Assembly: GCA_947451925.1 (NCBI GenBank)
Contig: CANGAW010000001.1
Coordinates: 1 to 64,000 of the forward strand
Direction of reading: 5' to 3'
Length of the DNA: 64,000 bases
Source: Burkholderiales bacterium
GTDB taxonomy: Bacteria > Pseudomonadota > Gammaproteobacteria > Burkholderiales > Burkholderiaceae_D
The position numbers and the translations under genes are program-made. The first letter of the stretch is position 1. Every line of letters begins with the position of its first letter. Shown here piece by piece: positions 32,353 through 44,876 of the stretch. Below the pieces are notes generated by a model, which was not told the origin of the DNA, did not search any database, and saw only the letters and a list, made by a program, of their open reading frames with translations.

Positions 32353-32676
32353 TCACAAGCCCGCCTGCTGAATAACGCTATCGGCAAACGGTGTCTGCAA
32401 ACGTGCCTGCGCAGCGGATTCCATGGCTTTGAGTTGCTGAGCCAGCAGATTTTTCTGGCGTGTCGCTTCGCGCCGGTAGCGCATCAGGGTGGTTGTCATT
32501 GCCAGCACGCCCAGCACGGCACCGAGAATGAAAAAAGCCAGCAACAACAGGATCAGCGGGGATTTTGTCTGCGCGTTCCAAAACAGATGGAGTACGACTT
32601 CATCCGTGTTCTTCAACGCAAAGCCAAAGAAAACAAGGAACAGTAAAAAGGCGATTAGTCTGAAAATAATCTTCAT
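32353..32676 (-). CDS. lapA: LapA family (DUF1049) membrane protein
   Basis: MKIIFRLIAFLLFLVFFGFALKNTDEVVLHLFW; upstream of lapB. Confidence 0.88.
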   Translation of the reverse strand: MKIIFRLIAFLLFLVFFGFALKNTDEVVLHLFWNAQTKSPLILLLLAFFILGAVLGVLAMTTTLMRYRREATRQKNLLAQQLKAMESAAQARLQTPFADSVIQQAGL

Positions 32677-32721
32677 GTGGGAGTGTTTGCTTTCACGATC
32701 TGGCCAGAAGAATTGTACGCG

Positions 32722-32750
32722 AAAAAAAACGGCATCCGAAGATGCCGTTT
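32722..32750 (-). terminator. Terminator/attenuator hairpin after ihfB with TTCG tetraloop
   Basis: Minus strand AAACGGCATC-TTCG-GATGCCGTTTTTTTT. Confidence 0.88.
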
Positions 32751-32767
32751 CAATCTGCCAAACCAAC

Positions 32768-33073
32768 TTAGTCGTCCATGATCGGTTGCCCAACCATCGC
32801 GTCGACACGTTCACGTAATTCCTTACCGGGTTTGAAGTGCGGTACCCGTTTTTCCGGGACCATCACCGTATCACCCGATTTGGGATTACGCCCTATCCGT
32901 GGCGGCCGGCTGTTCAACGCAAAGCTGCCAAAGCCCCGAATCTCAATGCGCTGACCAGACGACAGTGCGTCAGTCATCGCATCAAGCAGGGTCTTGACCG
33001 CGAAATCCGCATCTTTTGCAACCAGTTGCGGATAACGCTCAGCCAGACGGGCGATCAGCTCCGACTTTGTCAT
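32768..33073 (-). CDS. ihfB: Integration host factor beta subunit
   Basis: [65 protein letters not shown]. Confidence 0.97.
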   Translation of the reverse strand: MTKSELIARLAERYPQLVAKDADFAVKTLLDAMTDALSSGQRIEIRGFGSFALNSRPPRIGRNPKSGDTVMVPEKRVPHFKPGKELRERVDAMVGQPIMDD

Positions 33074-33081
33074 ATGCCGGA

Positions 33082-34794
33082 TCAGTTTTTGTTGTCGAGT
33101 TTAGCTTTCAACAAGGCACCCAGACTGGTCGTGCCGGAAGCAGCAGCAGAGTCGTTCGACATCTTTTGCATTGCTTCTGCGGTTTCGACATTGTCTTTGG
33201 CTTTGATCGACAGCTGAATGCTACGTGCTTTACGGTCAATATTGAGCACCAGCGCTTCAACGGTGTCGCCTTCTTTCAGATGCGTACCTGCATCTTCAAC
33301 GCGGTCACGCGAGATTTCGGAAGCGCGCAAATAGCCTTCGACTTCTTCGCTCAAGGTGATCACAGCGCCTTTAGGCTCAACCGATTTCACAACGCCGGTG
33401 ACCAATGCACCCTTGTCATTCATTGCGCAGTAGTTGTTGAACGGATCGCCTTCGAGTTGCTTGACGCCCAGTGAGACACGCTCACGCTCGACATCAATGG
33501 CCAGCACAACGGCTTCCAGATCATCGCCCTTTTTGAAGCGACGTACGGCTTCTTCACCGGTTTCTGTCCATGACAGATCCGACAGATGCACCAGACCGTC
33601 GATGTTGCCAGCCAGACCAATGAAGACACCAAAGTCGGTGATCGATTTGATCGCGCCGGAGACTTTGTCACCTTTCTTGTGGGTGATCGCGAAATCATCC
33701 CAAGGATTGGCTTTGCACTGTTTCATGCCCAGGCTGATACGGCGACGCTCTTCGTCGATTTCCAGAACCATGACTTCGACTTCATCGCCCAGTTGAACGA
33801 CTTTGTTCGGTGCGACGTTTTTATTGGTCCAGTCCATTTCGGAGACGTGCACCAGGCCTTCGATGCCCTGCTCGACTTCAACGAATGCGCCGTAGTCGGT
33901 GAGGTTGGTGACTTTACCGAACAGACGGGTGTGTTGCGGATAACGACGTGACAGACCGGTCCATGGATCGTCGCCCAGCTGTTTGACACCCAGCGAAACG
34001 CGATTTTTTTCCTGATCGTACTTCAAGACCTTGGCCGTGATTTCCTGGCCAACCGTCAGCACTTCTGATGGGTGACGGACACGACGCCATGCCAGGTCGG
34101 TGATGTGCAACAGACCATCGATGCCACCCAGATCGACGAATGCGCCATAGTCGGTGATGTTTTTGACGATACCGGTAACAACGGTACCTTCCTTCAGGGT
34201 TTCCATCAGCTTCTGACGCTCTTCGCCCATCGATGCTTCGATCACAGCGCGGCGTGACAGCACGACGTTGTTGCGCTTGCGGTCGAGCTTGATGACGCGG
34301 AATTCCATCGTCTTGCCTTCGTACGGCGTGGTGTCCTTGACCGGACGGGTATCGACCAGCGAACCCGGCAGGAAGGCACGAATGCCATTGGTCAGGACAG
34401 TCAGACCGCCCTTGACCTTGCCATTGACGGTACCGGTAACCAGCTCGCCGGATTCCATGGCTTTTTCCAGCGACAGCCATGAGGCCAGACGCTTGGCTTT
34501 ATCGCGCGACAGGATGGTGTCGCCAAAGCCGTTTTCCAGCGATTCGATGGCAACGGAGATGAAATCTCCAACGTTGACTTCGAGTTCGCCGTTGTCGTTC
34601 TTGAATTCTTCAATGGGAATGAACGCTTCGGATTTGAGGCCGGCGTTCACGATCACGAAATTGTGATCGAGACGAACTACTTCGGCGGAGATCACTTCGC
34701 CGGAACGCATATCCTGACGTGACAAAGATTCTGCGAACAGCGCAGCAAAGCTTTCGTTGTCGGATACGACTGGGGAGGTAGCAACAGTAGACAT
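33082..34794 (-). CDS. rpsA: 30S ribosomal protein S1
   Basis: 570 aa with six S1 motifs (e.g. [29 protein letters not shown]). Confidence 0.98.
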   Translation of the reverse strand: MSTVATSPVVSDNESFAALFAESLSRQDMRSGEVISAEVVRLDHNFVIVNAGLKSEAFIPIEEFKNDNGELEVNVGDFISVAIESLENGFGDTILSRDKAKRLASWLSLEKAMESGELVTGTVNGKVKGGLTVLTNGIRAFLPGSLVDTRPVKDTTPYEGKTMEFRVIKLDRKRNNVVLSRRAVIEASMGEERQKLMETLKEGTVVTGIVKNITDYGAFVDLGGIDGLLHITDLAWRRVRHPSEVLTVGQEITAKVLKYDQEKNRVSLGVKQLGDDPWTGLSRRYPQHTRLFGKVTNLTDYGAFVEVEQGIEGLVHVSEMDWTNKNVAPNKVVQLGDEVEVMVLEIDEERRRISLGMKQCKANPWDDFAITHKKGDKVSGAIKSITDFGVFIGLAGNIDGLVHLSDLSWTETGEEAVRRFKKGDDLEAVVLAIDVERERVSLGVKQLEGDPFNNYCAMNDKGALVTGVVKSVEPKGAVITLSEEVEGYLRASEISRDRVEDAGTHLKEGDTVEALVLNIDRKARSIQLSIKAKDNVETAEAMQKMSNDSAAASGTTSLGALLKAKLDNKN

Positions 34795-34945
34795 AGTTTT
34801 GACAGGTTAGCCAGCCAGCAGCGGAATTGCTGAAGGTCGGGTTAGGGTTTTTCAACACCCTGCAATACATTGCGTAGTACAGGGCACCGGTACTGAAACA
34901 ACAAAAACAAACAAAAAACAAAATAAAACAAACAACGCCAAACAA

Positions 34946-35620
34946 TTAATTTTGTGATGCGGCCTCGCGATACCAGGCCAGCACCTGCGCCACTGCTGCA
35001 TCTATCGTCATCAACGACGTATCCAGCAGATGGGCACCTTCGGCCGGTTTCAGAGGCGCTGCCTGACGATTGGTATCGCGGGCGTCGCGTTCTTGCAAAT
35101 CACGCAAAAGGGCGGTCATATTAGCAGGAAAACCCTTGCCAATCAATTGCTTATATCTTCTTTCGGCCCTTGCTTCGACGCTGGCGGTCAAAAACACTTT
35201 GAGTCTGGCCTCGGGGAAAATAACACTGCCCATGTCGCGGCCATCAGCCACCAGCCCCGGCGCCTTCAAAAAACCGTGTTGCAAGCCGACCAGCGCAGCA
35301 CGCACCGCCGGTAAAGCAGCAATTTTTGATGCCGCTACGCCGACAGCCTCGGCGCGAATCTGGTCACCCACTTCTTGGCCGGATAAAAGAATTTTTTCGC
35401 CAATAAATTGCACGTCCAGCCCGGTGGCCAATAGCGCCAGCGCCGCTTCGTCTTGTAAATCTATGCCGTCGTTTATGGCTGAGAGCGCTGTCAACCGGTA
35501 CAAGGCACCGGAGTCCAGAAAGGCAAAACCGAGCGCTTGCGCCACTAAGGAAGCAACGGTGCCTTTGCCGGACGCAGTCGGTCCGTCAATCGTCACCACC
35601 GGAATAGTTAAGGAAGGCAT
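34946..35620 (-). CDS. cmk: Cytidylate kinase
   Basis: [40 protein letters not shown]. Confidence 0.96.
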   Translation of the reverse strand: MPSLTIPVVTIDGPTASGKGTVASLVAQALGFAFLDSGALYRLTALSAINDGIDLQDEAALALLATGLDVQFIGEKILLSGQEVGDQIRAEAVGVAASKIAALPAVRAALVGLQHGFLKAPGLVADGRDMGSVIFPEARLKVFLTASVEARAERRYKQLIGKGFPANMTALLRDLQERDARDTNRQAAPLKPAEGAHLLDTSLMTIDAAVAQVLAWYREAASQN

Positions 35621-35626
35621 GGGGTC

Positions 35627-36946
35627 TCAGACGCGCCGGACGATGCCGGCAAATGCTTCAAAATAATCGGGAAAGGTCTTGGCCACGCAACGCGGATCAT
35701 TGATGCGCACCGTCGTGCCATTACAGGCAGCGCCGTTCAGAGAAGCCAGTGAGAAGCACATCGCCATGCGGTGATCATCATAGGTATCAATAGTGGCCGG
35801 CTCCATCGCCATCGGTGGCGTGATGCGGAGATAGTCGCTGCCTTCTTCAACGATTGCGCAGAGTTTGCGCAATTCGGTGGCCATTGCACTCAAGCGATCG
35901 GTTTCCTTCACGCGCCAGCTGCCAATGTTGCGCAAGGTGCTGGGGCCGTCGGCATACAAGGCGGCAATGGCAATCGTCATTGCCGCGTCCGGGATGTGGT
36001 TGAAGTCAGCATCAATCGCTTTCAGAATGCCGCTGGAACTGGCTTCAATCCAGTTCTCGCCCATCGTGATGTGCGCGCCCATTTGCTCCAGTGCTTCGAC
36101 AAAACGCACGTCACCCTGAATACTGGAACGACCCACACCTTCTACCCGCACCGGACCACCGGCAATCGCGCCTGCGGCCAGAAAATAAGAGGCCGAGGAT
36201 GCATCCCCTTCGACATGGATGCTGCCCGGACTTTGATAATGCTGACCCGGCGCAATCGTAAAGGCAGACCAGCCATCGCGCTCGACCGTGACACCAAAAC
36301 GCTGCATCAGGTTGAGCGTAATTTCAATATAAGGTTTGGAGATCAGCTCACCGATTACGCTGATGGTGAGCGCATGCTCTCGCGCCATTAATGGCGCAGC
36401 CATCAGCAAGGCGGTCAGAAACTGACTCGAGACATTGCCGCGCACAGCCATCTGCTGCGGATGAACCAGACCGCGTTCAATATGCAGCGGCGGAAAACCG
36501 GGGTTGCCGGTGTAGGTAATATGCGCCCCCACTGCGTTCAAGGCATCAACCAGGTCGCCGATGGGCCGCTCATGCATCCGTGCCACGCCATGAATGGTGT
36601 AGTCACCACCCACGACCGCTAAGGCCGCAGTCAGCGGACGGATTGCCGTGCCGGCATTGCCCATAAAAAGATCGGCCACATGCGCAGGAAATACGCCATT
36701 GACGCCTTCGATCAAATAATCCTGTGACTCACCGTGCTGTTGCCATTTGACGCCCAGCTTTTGCAAGGCCATCAGCATCACATGGGTATCGTCCGAAGCC
36801 AGCAATTCTTTGATTTCGGTGTGGCCCTTGGCCAGTGCCGACAACAGTAAGATCCGGTTTGAAATGCTTTTCGAGCCGGGCAGTCTGACCGTGCCGCTCG
36901 CTGCCGCCGCAGGTTTCAGGTCAAGGTAATGCGGGTAGTGTTTCAT
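35627..36946 (-). CDS. aroA: 3-phosphoshikimate 1-carboxyvinyltransferase
   Basis: [34 protein letters not shown]. Confidence 0.97.
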   Translation of the reverse strand: MKHYPHYLDLKPAAAASGTVRLPGSKSISNRILLLSALAKGHTEIKELLASDDTHVMLMALQKLGVKWQQHGESQDYLIEGVNGVFPAHVADLFMGNAGTAIRPLTAALAVVGGDYTIHGVARMHERPIGDLVDALNAVGAHITYTGNPGFPPLHIERGLVHPQQMAVRGNVSSQFLTALLMAAPLMAREHALTISVIGELISKPYIEITLNLMQRFGVTVERDGWSAFTIAPGQHYQSPGSIHVEGDASSASYFLAAGAIAGGPVRVEGVGRSSIQGDVRFVEALEQMGAHITMGENWIEASSSGILKAIDADFNHIPDAAMTIAIAALYADGPSTLRNIGSWRVKETDRLSAMATELRKLCAIVEEGSDYLRITPPMAMEPATIDTYDDHRMAMCFSLASLNGAACNGTTVRINDPRCVAKTFPDYFEAFAGIVRRV

Positions 36947-37851
36947 TAGTCTCCACCCTGCTCTGAGGATCGGTTTTGTTCGGCCGCTTCAATCGCGGAT
37001 ATCCAGTCATGTCTGGCCTTTTGCGCGCGGCCAAATAGCTGCTCCAGCGCCGCACCGTCATTTTCTACCAACATCGTGCGCAGCGATCCCAACTGCGTCA
37101 GATACGCGTCAAGTTCCTGCAGCAAAGCTGGCTTGTTGGCCAGACTGATGTCGCGCCACATTTCGGCGGAAGAGCCGGCTATGCGGGTAAAGTCGCGAAA
37201 GCCGCTGGCAGCATATTGGAACAGCAAAGCGGCATGCGGTTTGGCAGCAATGTCGTCCACCAGCGCATAAGCGAGCAAGTGCGGCAAATGACTGACCGCC
37301 GCAAACACGGCATCATGTTCTTGTGCACTTAAGTGATGAACATGGGCGCCGCATTGTTGCCATGCTGCCTTCACCGTTTCAATTGCTGCAGGCGGATTTT
37401 CTTCCAGCGCTGTCAGCACCACTTTTTTACCGACATACAAGTCAGCCAGCGCGGCGTCGGGCCCGTTCTGTTCGCGCCCTGCGATCGGATGACCGGGCAC
37501 AAACTGTGCAATTTTTTCGCCCAGTGCCGCCCGTGCGGCAGCCACCACGTCGCTCTTGGTACTACCGGCATCGGTGACGACCGTATGCGGCTGCAGATGC
37601 GGTTTGATCGCAGCCAGCAAGCTCGCTGTTTGTGCAACGGGGGTGGCAATCAGAATCAGGTCGGCGTCTTGTACTGCTTCAGCAACCGAGGTACTGGCAA
37701 CATCGATGATGCCGAGTTCCAATGCGCGTTGCAGCGTGGCGCTGCGTCGGCCAACGCCTGTGACGCTTTGCACTACACCCGCTTTTTTCAAGGCCAGGGC
37801 GAAGGATCCGCCAATCAGGCCCACACCGAAAATCGTGACTTTATTCAACAC
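36946..37851 (-). CDS. tyrA: Prephenate dehydrogenase
   Basis: [43 protein letters not shown]. Confidence 0.95.
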   Translation of the reverse strand: MLNKVTIFGVGLIGGSFALALKKAGVVQSVTGVGRRSATLQRALELGIIDVASTSVAEAVQDADLILIATPVAQTASLLAAIKPHLQPHTVVTDAGSTKSDVVAAARAALGEKIAQFVPGHPIAGREQNGPDAALADLYVGKKVVLTALEENPPAAIETVKAAWQQCGAHVHHLSAQEHDAVFAAVSHLPHLLAYALVDDIAAKPHAALLFQYAASGFRDFTRIAGSSAEMWRDISLANKPALLQELDAYLTQLGSLRTMLVENDGAALEQLFGRAQKARHDWISAIEAAEQNRSSEQGGD

Positions 37852-37870
37852 CTGTGTCGCCTCTTGCTCA

Positions 37871-38977
37871 TTACGCCAAGGCGTTTTTCAATGCGGCTAG
37901 GAAGGCCGCGTTTTCTGCTGGCAGGCCAATCGAGATGCGCAGCCATTGCGGCAATCCGTAGTTGCCAACCGGACGCACGATCACACCTTGCTTAAGCAAG
38001 GCCAGATTGACTCGCGCACCGGCACCGTCATCGGTGCCCACCCGAATCAACACAAAATTGCCGGATGAAGGCAGGTACTCAATACCCATTGCGTCGAATG
38101 CGGTGGTCAGCTGCTGATAGCCTTCGGCATTGACCTGCGCACTGCGCGCAAGAAAAGCGGTGTCATGCAAGGCGGCGATGGCCGCGGCTTGCGCCAGAGA
38201 GTTGACGTTAAATGGCTGACGGATGCGATTGAGCAAATCGGTCAGCGCAGGCTGTGCGATACCAAAACCGATACGCAGGCCGGCCAGACCGTAGGCCTTG
38301 GACATGCTGCGCGAGACCAGCAAATTCGGATACTGGCTGACCCACGCCAGCGAATCATAGCGTTGCTGCGGATTCAGATATTCGGTGTACGCCTCGTCGA
38401 GCACAATAACCACATGCGCGGGTACGGCGCGGATGAAGGCTTCAATTTCTGCGGCATCAATAAAGGTGCCGGTGGGGTTGTTTGGGTTGGCGACAAAAAC
38501 CAGTCGCGTATCCGGTGTAATGGCCGCTGCCATGGCTGCCAGATCATGACCAAAATTCACGGCCGGCACGACGATGGCGCGACCGCCAACGGCTTGCGTG
38601 GCTAAGGGATAAACCGCAAACGAATACTGCGAATAAACCACTGCCTGCCCGGGCTGAACCAGAGCGTGCGCGGCCAATTCAAGAATGTCATTGCTGCCAT
38701 TTCCCAGAGTAATGCAATCGGCTGGCACGCCAAATTTTTTGCTGATTGCAGCCTTCAGCTCGAAGCCGTTTGAATCCGGATAGCGGGCAAGATCTGCCAT
38801 CGCAGCCAGCATGGCCTGTTTTGATGAGTCGGGCATGCCCAGCGGATTTTCGTTGGAAGCCAGCTTCACAATACGGGCTTCATCGAGACCGAATTCGCGA
38901 GCGACTTCGGCGATCGGTTTGCCACCCTGGTAGGGCGCTATCGCACGGACGTAATCAGGACCAAATTGAATCGACAT
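37871..38977 (-). CDS. hisC: Histidinol-phosphate aminotransferase
   Basis: KLASNENPLGMPDS, NPNNPTGTF, DEAYTEY, SRSMSKAYGLAGLRIGF. Confidence 0.95.
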   Translation of the reverse strand: MSIQFGPDYVRAIAPYQGGKPIAEVAREFGLDEARIVKLASNENPLGMPDSSKQAMLAAMADLARYPDSNGFELKAAISKKFGVPADCITLGNGSNDILELAAHALVQPGQAVVYSQYSFAVYPLATQAVGGRAIVVPAVNFGHDLAAMAAAITPDTRLVFVANPNNPTGTFIDAAEIEAFIRAVPAHVVIVLDEAYTEYLNPQQRYDSLAWVSQYPNLLVSRSMSKAYGLAGLRIGFGIAQPALTDLLNRIRQPFNVNSLAQAAAIAALHDTAFLARSAQVNAEGYQQLTTAFDAMGIEYLPSSGNFVLIRVGTDDGAGARVNLALLKQGVIVRPVGNYGLPQWLRISIGLPAENAAFLAALKNALA

Positions 38978-38994
38978 AAGTAGAGAAAGAAAAA

Positions 38995-40068
38995 TCAGAC
39001 AGCAAACGGATAAGAGCCCAGCACTTTGAAAAATGCGGCTCTCGCTTGAAGTTCGGTCAGCGCTTGCGCCACTTTGGCGTCTTGCGCATGGCCTTCGATA
39101 TCGACGTAAAAATAATATTCCCAGGTGCCGGTGCGCGCCGGACGCGATTCGAAACGCGTCATCGACACGCCATGTTTGGCCAGCGGCGCGAGCAATTCAT
39201 ACACGGCGCCAGGCTGGTTCGGCACCGACAACACCAGTGAAGTCTGATCACGACCGGAAGCACCGGGTGCGAGCGTACCAATGACGGCAAAGCGGGTGCG
39301 GTTATGCGGATCATCCTGAATGTGCGCATGCGCAATCGACAAGCCATAACGCGTTGCCGCTCTTTCGCTGGCAATCGCTGCCACAGAAGTATCTTCGCCG
39401 GCCAGTCGCGCCGCCTCGCCATTGGATGCCAGCGCCTGCCTCTCTATGGTCGGGTAATGCGCATTAAGCCAGGCCTGACATTGCGCCAAGGCCTGCGAAT
39501 GGGCACAGATACGGGTGATGCCTTCCATATTGCCGCTGTGGGTCATCAGACTGTGATGCACGGGCAAGGCCAGTTCGCCACTAATGGTCAGGTTGGTTTG
39601 CAACAGCAAATCAAGGGTGCGGTTGATGGTGCCTTCGGTAGAATTTTCTATCGGCGCCACGCCAAAATCTGCCGTGCCGGCTTCAACCGAGCGAAACACT
39701 TCGTCAATGGATGCGCAAGGCAAGCCGACAACGGCCTGGCCAAATTGCTGCCACACCGCCTGCTCGCTATAGGTTCCGGCCGGCCCGAGAAAAGCCACTG
39801 TCACGCGTTTTTCCAGCGCGCGGCAAGCCGACATCACTTCGCGAAAAATCGACTGCAGATCCGACGAAGGCAAAGGACCGGGATTGTTTTGCGCAATACG
39901 GGCCAGCACCTGCGCTTCACGCTCAGGCCTAAATACCGGCGCATTGGTTTCGGCCTTCACATGACCGACTTCTTGCGCCACCCTTGCGCGCTGATTCAAT
40001 AGCGCCAGCAATTGCGTATCGATTGCGTCAATCTGCTCGCGCAGCGGTTGGAGTTTGTCGTCGCTCAT
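38995..40068 (-). CDS. pheA: Bifunctional chorismate mutase/prephenate dehydratase
   Basis: MSDDKLQPLREQIDAIDTQLLALLNQRA, FLGPAGTYSEQA; start at internal Met. Confidence 0.95.
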   Translation of the reverse strand: MSDDKLQPLREQIDAIDTQLLALLNQRARVAQEVGHVKAETNAPVFRPEREAQVLARIAQNNPGPLPSSDLQSIFREVMSACRALEKRVTVAFLGPAGTYSEQAVWQQFGQAVVGLPCASIDEVFRSVEAGTADFGVAPIENSTEGTINRTLDLLLQTNLTISGELALPVHHSLMTHSGNMEGITRICAHSQALAQCQAWLNAHYPTIERQALASNGEAARLAGEDTSVAAIASERAATRYGLSIAHAHIQDDPHNRTRFAVIGTLAPGASGRDQTSLVLSVPNQPGAVYELLAPLAKHGVSMTRFESRPARTGTWEYYFYVDIEGHAQDAKVAQALTELQARAAFFKVLGSYPFAV

Positions 40069-40165
40069 GGATGGGATAGGCAATATTTTTATCGTTATGT
40101 TCAGGTGACACGAGCAACACGGAAAACGCGGGCAGGCCCGGATTCCGTGTTTTTCCTGCTTGGAC

Positions 40166-42790
40166 TCAGACTTCGGTATCAGCTTCGTCGCCCGCTGCGG
40201 CATCATCTTCCGCATCGGCTTCGGCTACACGCTGCAGACCAGACAGCTTGCCGCCATCTTCCACCGCAATCAGGGTCACACCCTGGGTTGCGCGACCCAT
40301 CTCGCGAATTTCCGAAACACGGGTGCGAATCAGCACGCCACCGGTTGTAATGAGCATGATTTCATCGGCCGGCTCAACTAAGGTCGCAGCCACCACTTTG
40401 CCGTTACGCTCACTGGTCTGGATTGCAATCATGCCCTTGGTGCCACGACCATGACGCGTGTACTCTGTAATTGGCGTGCGCTTGCCATAGCCATTTTCGG
40501 TTGCCGTCAACACCGACTGCTGCTCGTTTTCAGCGACCAGCAAGGCAATGACTTGCTGCCCTTCTTCCAGACTCATGCCGCGCACACCGCGAGCGGTACG
40601 ACCCATAGGACGCACATCATTTTCGTCAAAGCGCACTGCTTTGCCCGAATCGGAAAACAGCATCACATCATGCTTGCCATCCGTTAGTGCAGCACCAATC
40701 AGGAAGTCACCTTCATCGAGGTCAACAGCAATGATGCCGGCCTTGCGCGGATTACTGAAATCAGACAACGGTGTCTTTTTCACCGTACCAAGGCTGGTCG
40801 ACATGAAGACATAACGGTCTTGCGGGAACGCGGTGTTGTCACCAAACAGCGGCAGCACCACGGTGATTTTTTCGCCTTCCTGCAGCGGGAACATATTCAC
40901 GATAGGCTTGCCGCGCGAATTGCGCGAGCCTTGAGGCACTTCCCACACCTTCAACCAATACATGCGGCCACGGTTGGAGAAGCACAGGATGTAATCGTGG
41001 GTGTTGGCAACGAAGAGCTGGTCAATCCAGTCATCATCTTTGGTGGCCATTGCCTGCTTGCCACGGCCGCCACGTTTTTGCGCGCGGTATTCTGATATTG
41101 GCTGCGCTTTCATATAACCGGAATGCGACAGCGTGACCACCATGTCTTGCGGTGTGATCAGATCTTCGGTGCCCAGATCGGTTGCATTAAGTTCGATGTG
41201 CGAGCGGCGCTTGTCTTTGTTGCCTTCGCCGTATTCATTTTTGGCTGCAATCAGCTCGTCGCTGATGATGGTGGTAACGCGATCAGGGCGCGACAAAATG
41301 TCGAGCAAATCAGCGATTTCAGACATCACTTCTTTGTACTCATTCACGATTTTGTCTTGCTCAAGACCAGTCAGGCGCTGCAAACGCATTTGCAGAATTT
41401 CCTGCGCCTGATCCTCTGACAGCTTGTACATGCCGTCGGCTTGCAAGCCATAATGCAGCGGCAGATTTTCAGGCCGGAAGGCTTCGATGCCGCCGACATT
41501 ATCGGCGCCGGTACGGGCCAGCATTTCACGAACCATCGACGAATCCCATGCGCGCGCAATCAGCTCGGCCTTGGCAATCGGTGGTGTTGGTGCCGCCTTG
41601 ATGATGGCAATGAATTCATCGATATTAGCCAGTGCCACTGCCAGACCTTCGAGCACATGACCGCGCTCGCGGGCTTTGCGCAATTCGTACACGGTACGAC
41701 GTGTCACGACTTCACGACGATGCGACAGGAAGCATTCCAGCATCTGCTTGAGGTTGAGCAGTTTGGGCTGGCCATCCACCAGCGCCACCATGTTCATGCC
41801 GAAGGTGTCTTGCAGCTGGGTTTGCTTGTAGAGATTGTTAAGCACGACTTCTGCGACTTCGCCACGCTTTAGCTCGATGACCACGCGCATGCCGGACTTG
41901 TCGGACTCGTCACGGATATCTGAAATGCCGTCGAGCTTTTTGTCGCGCACTAATTCAGCGATGCGCTCGAGCATGGATTTTTTATTGACCTGATACGGCA
42001 GTTCGTCAACGATGATGGCAGTGCGGTGTTCTTTACCGTACTCTTCAAAGTGCGTTTTACCGCGCATGATCAGACGACCACGGCCAGTGCGATAACCATC
42101 GCGTACACCAGAGACGCCATAAATAATGCCGGCAGTCGGAAAGTCCGGGGCCGGAATGATTTCAATCAGTTCATCAACGGTACAAGTCGGGCTTTGCAGC
42201 ACATGCAGTGCGCCGTCAATGACTTCGGTGATGTTATGCGGCGGGATATTGGTTGCCATACCAACGGCGATACCGGATGAACCATTGATCAGCAGGTTAG
42301 GAATGCGGGTTGGCAGTACTGACGGTTCTTTTTCTTTGCCGTCATAGTTAGGCACAAAATCAACAGTGTCTTTTTCAATATCGGCCAACAGCTCGCTGGC
42401 GATTTTATCCAGACGGCACTCGGTGTAACGCATCGCTGCTGCGTTGTCGCCGTCAATCGAGCCGAAGTTGCCCTGACCATCGACGAGCGTGTAGCGCAGC
42501 GAGAAGTCCTGCGCCATACGCACCAGCGTGTCGTAAATCGCCTGGTCGCCATGGGGATGGTACTTACCCATCACTTCACCAACCACACGGGCGCACTTTA
42601 CATAGGGCCTGTTCCAGACGTTGTTCGTTTCGTGCATCGCAAACAGCACGCGCCGGTGCACCGGCTTCAATCCATCACGGACATCTGGCAGAGCACGCCC
42701 GACAATAACGCTCATCGCGTAATCGAGGTAACTCTTGCGCATTTCCTCTTCAAGGGAAATGGGGATGGTTTCTTTTGCGAATTGATCCAT
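40166..42790 (-). CDS. gyrA: DNA gyrase subunit A
   Basis: [63 protein letters not shown]. Confidence 0.99.
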   Translation of the reverse strand: MDQFAKETIPISLEEEMRKSYLDYAMSVIVGRALPDVRDGLKPVHRRVLFAMHETNNVWNRPYVKCARVVGEVMGKYHPHGDQAIYDTLVRMAQDFSLRYTLVDGQGNFGSIDGDNAAAMRYTECRLDKIASELLADIEKDTVDFVPNYDGKEKEPSVLPTRIPNLLINGSSGIAVGMATNIPPHNITEVIDGALHVLQSPTCTVDELIEIIPAPDFPTAGIIYGVSGVRDGYRTGRGRLIMRGKTHFEEYGKEHRTAIIVDELPYQVNKKSMLERIAELVRDKKLDGISDIRDESDKSGMRVVIELKRGEVAEVVLNNLYKQTQLQDTFGMNMVALVDGQPKLLNLKQMLECFLSHRREVVTRRTVYELRKARERGHVLEGLAVALANIDEFIAIIKAAPTPPIAKAELIARAWDSSMVREMLARTGADNVGGIEAFRPENLPLHYGLQADGMYKLSEDQAQEILQMRLQRLTGLEQDKIVNEYKEVMSEIADLLDILSRPDRVTTIISDELIAAKNEYGEGNKDKRRSHIELNATDLGTEDLITPQDMVVTLSHSGYMKAQPISEYRAQKRGGRGKQAMATKDDDWIDQLFVANTHDYILCFSNRGRMYWLKVWEVPQGSRNSRGKPIVNMFPLQEGEKITVVLPLFGDNTAFPQDRYVFMSTSLGTVKKTPLSDFSNPRKAGIIAVDLDEGDFLIGAALTDGKHDVMLFSDSGKAVRFDENDVRPMGRTARGVRGMSLEEGQQVIALLVAENEQQSVLTATENGYGKRTPITEYTRHGRGTKGMIAIQTSERNGKVVAATLVEPADEIMLITTGGVLIRTRVSEIREMGRATQGVTLIAVEDGGKLSGLQRVAEADAEDDAAAGDEADTEV

Positions 42791-43104
42791 TGGCTGACCG
42801 GTAAGTTAAGACAAATAATGCTTGCGCAAGCTGTAGCGAGCCATATAGGCGGCACAGTTCATTAACCCCAAATTTTACCACGCGGACTCTGTCAGACCGC
42901 GCCTGAATCAAAGCGGCGCAAACGGCCACCACCACCTTTGCGATCCGGCCCGGATTGCTTCGGCTGTCCTATTTGATTTTTAACAATGCCTGCTTCCCAA
43001 GCCCCTGCCAAACTTATTCGGCTCATCAAAATGCAGACAATGCAGCTAGAGTGCATCTCAGAATTTAACGCCAACATCAGAAATCGAACAACCTGGAGAG
43101 AAAA

Positions 43105-43782
43105 ATGGCAAGTCCATCATCTGTCGCAGTAGCGCTCCTGTCTTTGCTGGCGACGCAAGCCTTTGCAGCAGAAACGAACCCTCCGTCAGTCATGAACAAC
43201 CCGGGCTATCTGGCTGATTCAGCCGGCAATGCTGTTTTTAGCAGTGCCGGGGACTGCTGGCACACAGGCAGCTGGACTCCTTCGCTGGCCAACGTTGTCG
43301 GTTGCGACGGAGTCATGGCCAAGGCCATGCCGGTTGCAGTCCCGGCGCCACAACCAGAGCCGCCGCCGCCAAGCGCCGCCCCAACACCAGCCCCTGCACC
43401 CATTCCCGTCAAACCTGAACCAGTCTCGGAAAAAGTCACCTTTCAGGCAGATACCTTGTTTGACTTTGATAAATCCATATTAAAAGAAGAAGGGAAAAAA
43501 ACTCTGACTGAATTGGCAAACCGGCTTGGAAGCATGAAGGTGGAGGTGGTCCTGGCAGTCGGCCATACGGATGCAGTCGGATCAAATGAGTACAACCAAA
43601 AACTGTCCCTGCGCAGGGCCGCAGCGGTAAAAGAATTTTTACTTTCCAAGTCGCTGCCCGCCGACAAGATCTACGTTCAGGGAAAAGGAGAGTCGCAGCC
43701 AGTGGCAAGCAATAAAACCAAAGACGGTCGCGCTAAAAATCGCCGGGTAGACGTAGAAATCGTTGGGGTACGTACAAAATAA
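43105..43782 (+). CDS. OmpA family protein with Pro-rich linker
   Basis: Signal peptide; GDCWHTGSWTP; OmpA C-terminal VGHTDAVGSNEYNQKLSLRRAAAVKEFL. Confidence 0.9.
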   Translation: MASPSSVAVALLSLLATQAFAAETNPPSVMNNPGYLADSAGNAVFSSAGDCWHTGSWTPSLANVVGCDGVMAKAMPVAVPAPQPEPPPPSAAPTPAPAPIPVKPEPVSEKVTFQADTLFDFDKSILKEEGKKTLTELANRLGSMKVEVVLAVGHTDAVGSNEYNQKLSLRRAAAVKEFLLSKSLPADKIYVQGKGESQPVASNKTKDGRAKNRRVDVEIVGVRTK

Positions 43783-43820
43783 TTACGCATAGAATTTAAA
43801 AGCATTACTCTTTTTAACTA

Positions 43821-43863
43821 AAATGGCCAGACAGCCGAAATTAATCGGTTGCCTGGCCATTTT
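43821..43863 (+). terminator. Terminator after first ompA paralogue
   Basis: AAATGGCCAG ... CTGGCCATTTT. Confidence 0.8.
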
Positions 43864-44098
43864 CATTGCAGGGACATAATGCAGATTTAGGCCGGTACCT
43901 AGCCTGATACTTAGCCTGTGTTTTTAAAAATCGTTATAGCATAAAACAGAAAGTTCTATTGTTTTCGAGATATAAGGCAACAAAACAGGGTAAAATGGTG
44001 TTCGATTTGCATTTCTTTATGGAAATTTTATTGAATATTCATAATTTGCAAATTTAAAATATATCGCCCTGCCAGCACTCTCTAGGAATCAATTAATT

Positions 44099-44764
44099 AT
44101 GAAAAGTACTCTTCGCGCTGTAAGCATGTTTATCGCATTGGCCTTGACGGGCGTATTCGCTCAGGCTGGTCAAGTAGCACCAAACGGATATCTGAGCGAC
44201 TCTGATAAAGACGTCGTCAAAAGCGGTACTGGCCTTTGCTGGCATACCGGATACTGGACACCAGCAGATGCAATCGCTGGTTGCGACGGCGTTCTGGCTA
44301 AAGCACCTGCAGCAGCTAATGCTTCTTCGGCAGCAGCCGCAGCCCCAGCTGCAGCAGCTGGCGCAGACGTCAAACCAGCAACAGCAGCCGCTGGTTCAGC
44401 TGTTACGGCCTCTAAAGTAACCTTTGAAACAGATACCTTCTTCGCTTTCGACAAAGCCGTTCTGCAACCAGCTGGCAAAGCGAAACTGGAAGATCTGGTT
44501 TCAAAATTGCAAGGCACTGATATTGAAGTTGTGGTTGCAACCGGCCACACCGACTCTATCGGCAGCGACGCTTACAATCAAAAATTGTCAATGCGCCGTG
44601 CCAATGCAGTCAGAGCCTTTCTGATTTCCAAAGGTCTGCCAGCAAATCGCGTTTTTGCTGAAGGCAAAGGCGAAAAGCAGCCAGTGGCCAGCAACAAAAC
44701 CGCTGACGGACGTGCAAAAAACCGTCGCGTTGAAGTTGAAGTGGTTGGCAAGCGCAGCAACTAA
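44099..44764 (+). CDS. OmpA family protein with Ala-rich linker
   Basis: Signal peptide; [40 protein letters not shown]; paralogue of upstream gene. Confidence 0.92.
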   Translation: MKSTLRAVSMFIALALTGVFAQAGQVAPNGYLSDSDKDVVKSGTGLCWHTGYWTPADAIAGCDGVLAKAPAAANASSAAAAAPAAAAGADVKPATAAAGSAVTASKVTFETDTFFAFDKAVLQPAGKAKLEDLVSKLQGTDIEVVVATGHTDSIGSDAYNQKLSMRRANAVRAFLISKGLPANRVFAEGKGEKQPVASNKTADGRAKNRRVEVEVVGKRSN

Positions 44765-44784
44765 TTCTGCCTCGCGCAGTACAG

Positions 44785-44811
44785 AAAGCCCTCTCACGGA
44801 GGGCTTTTTTT
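44785..44811 (+). terminator. Terminator after second ompA paralogue
   Basis: AAAGCCCTCTCACGGAGGGCTTTTTTT. Confidence 0.92.
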
Positions 44812-44876
44812 ATTTCCACCTCAAGAAACGCTGCCCGCTTCAGGCAAAATTCGCAGATTCGATTATGATCAAGCCC

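Noticed and set aside
44320-44400. Ala-codon-rich GCAGCA tract as microsatellite
   Set aside because: Explained by the OmpA-family linker; codons vary, so not a pure slippage repeat.
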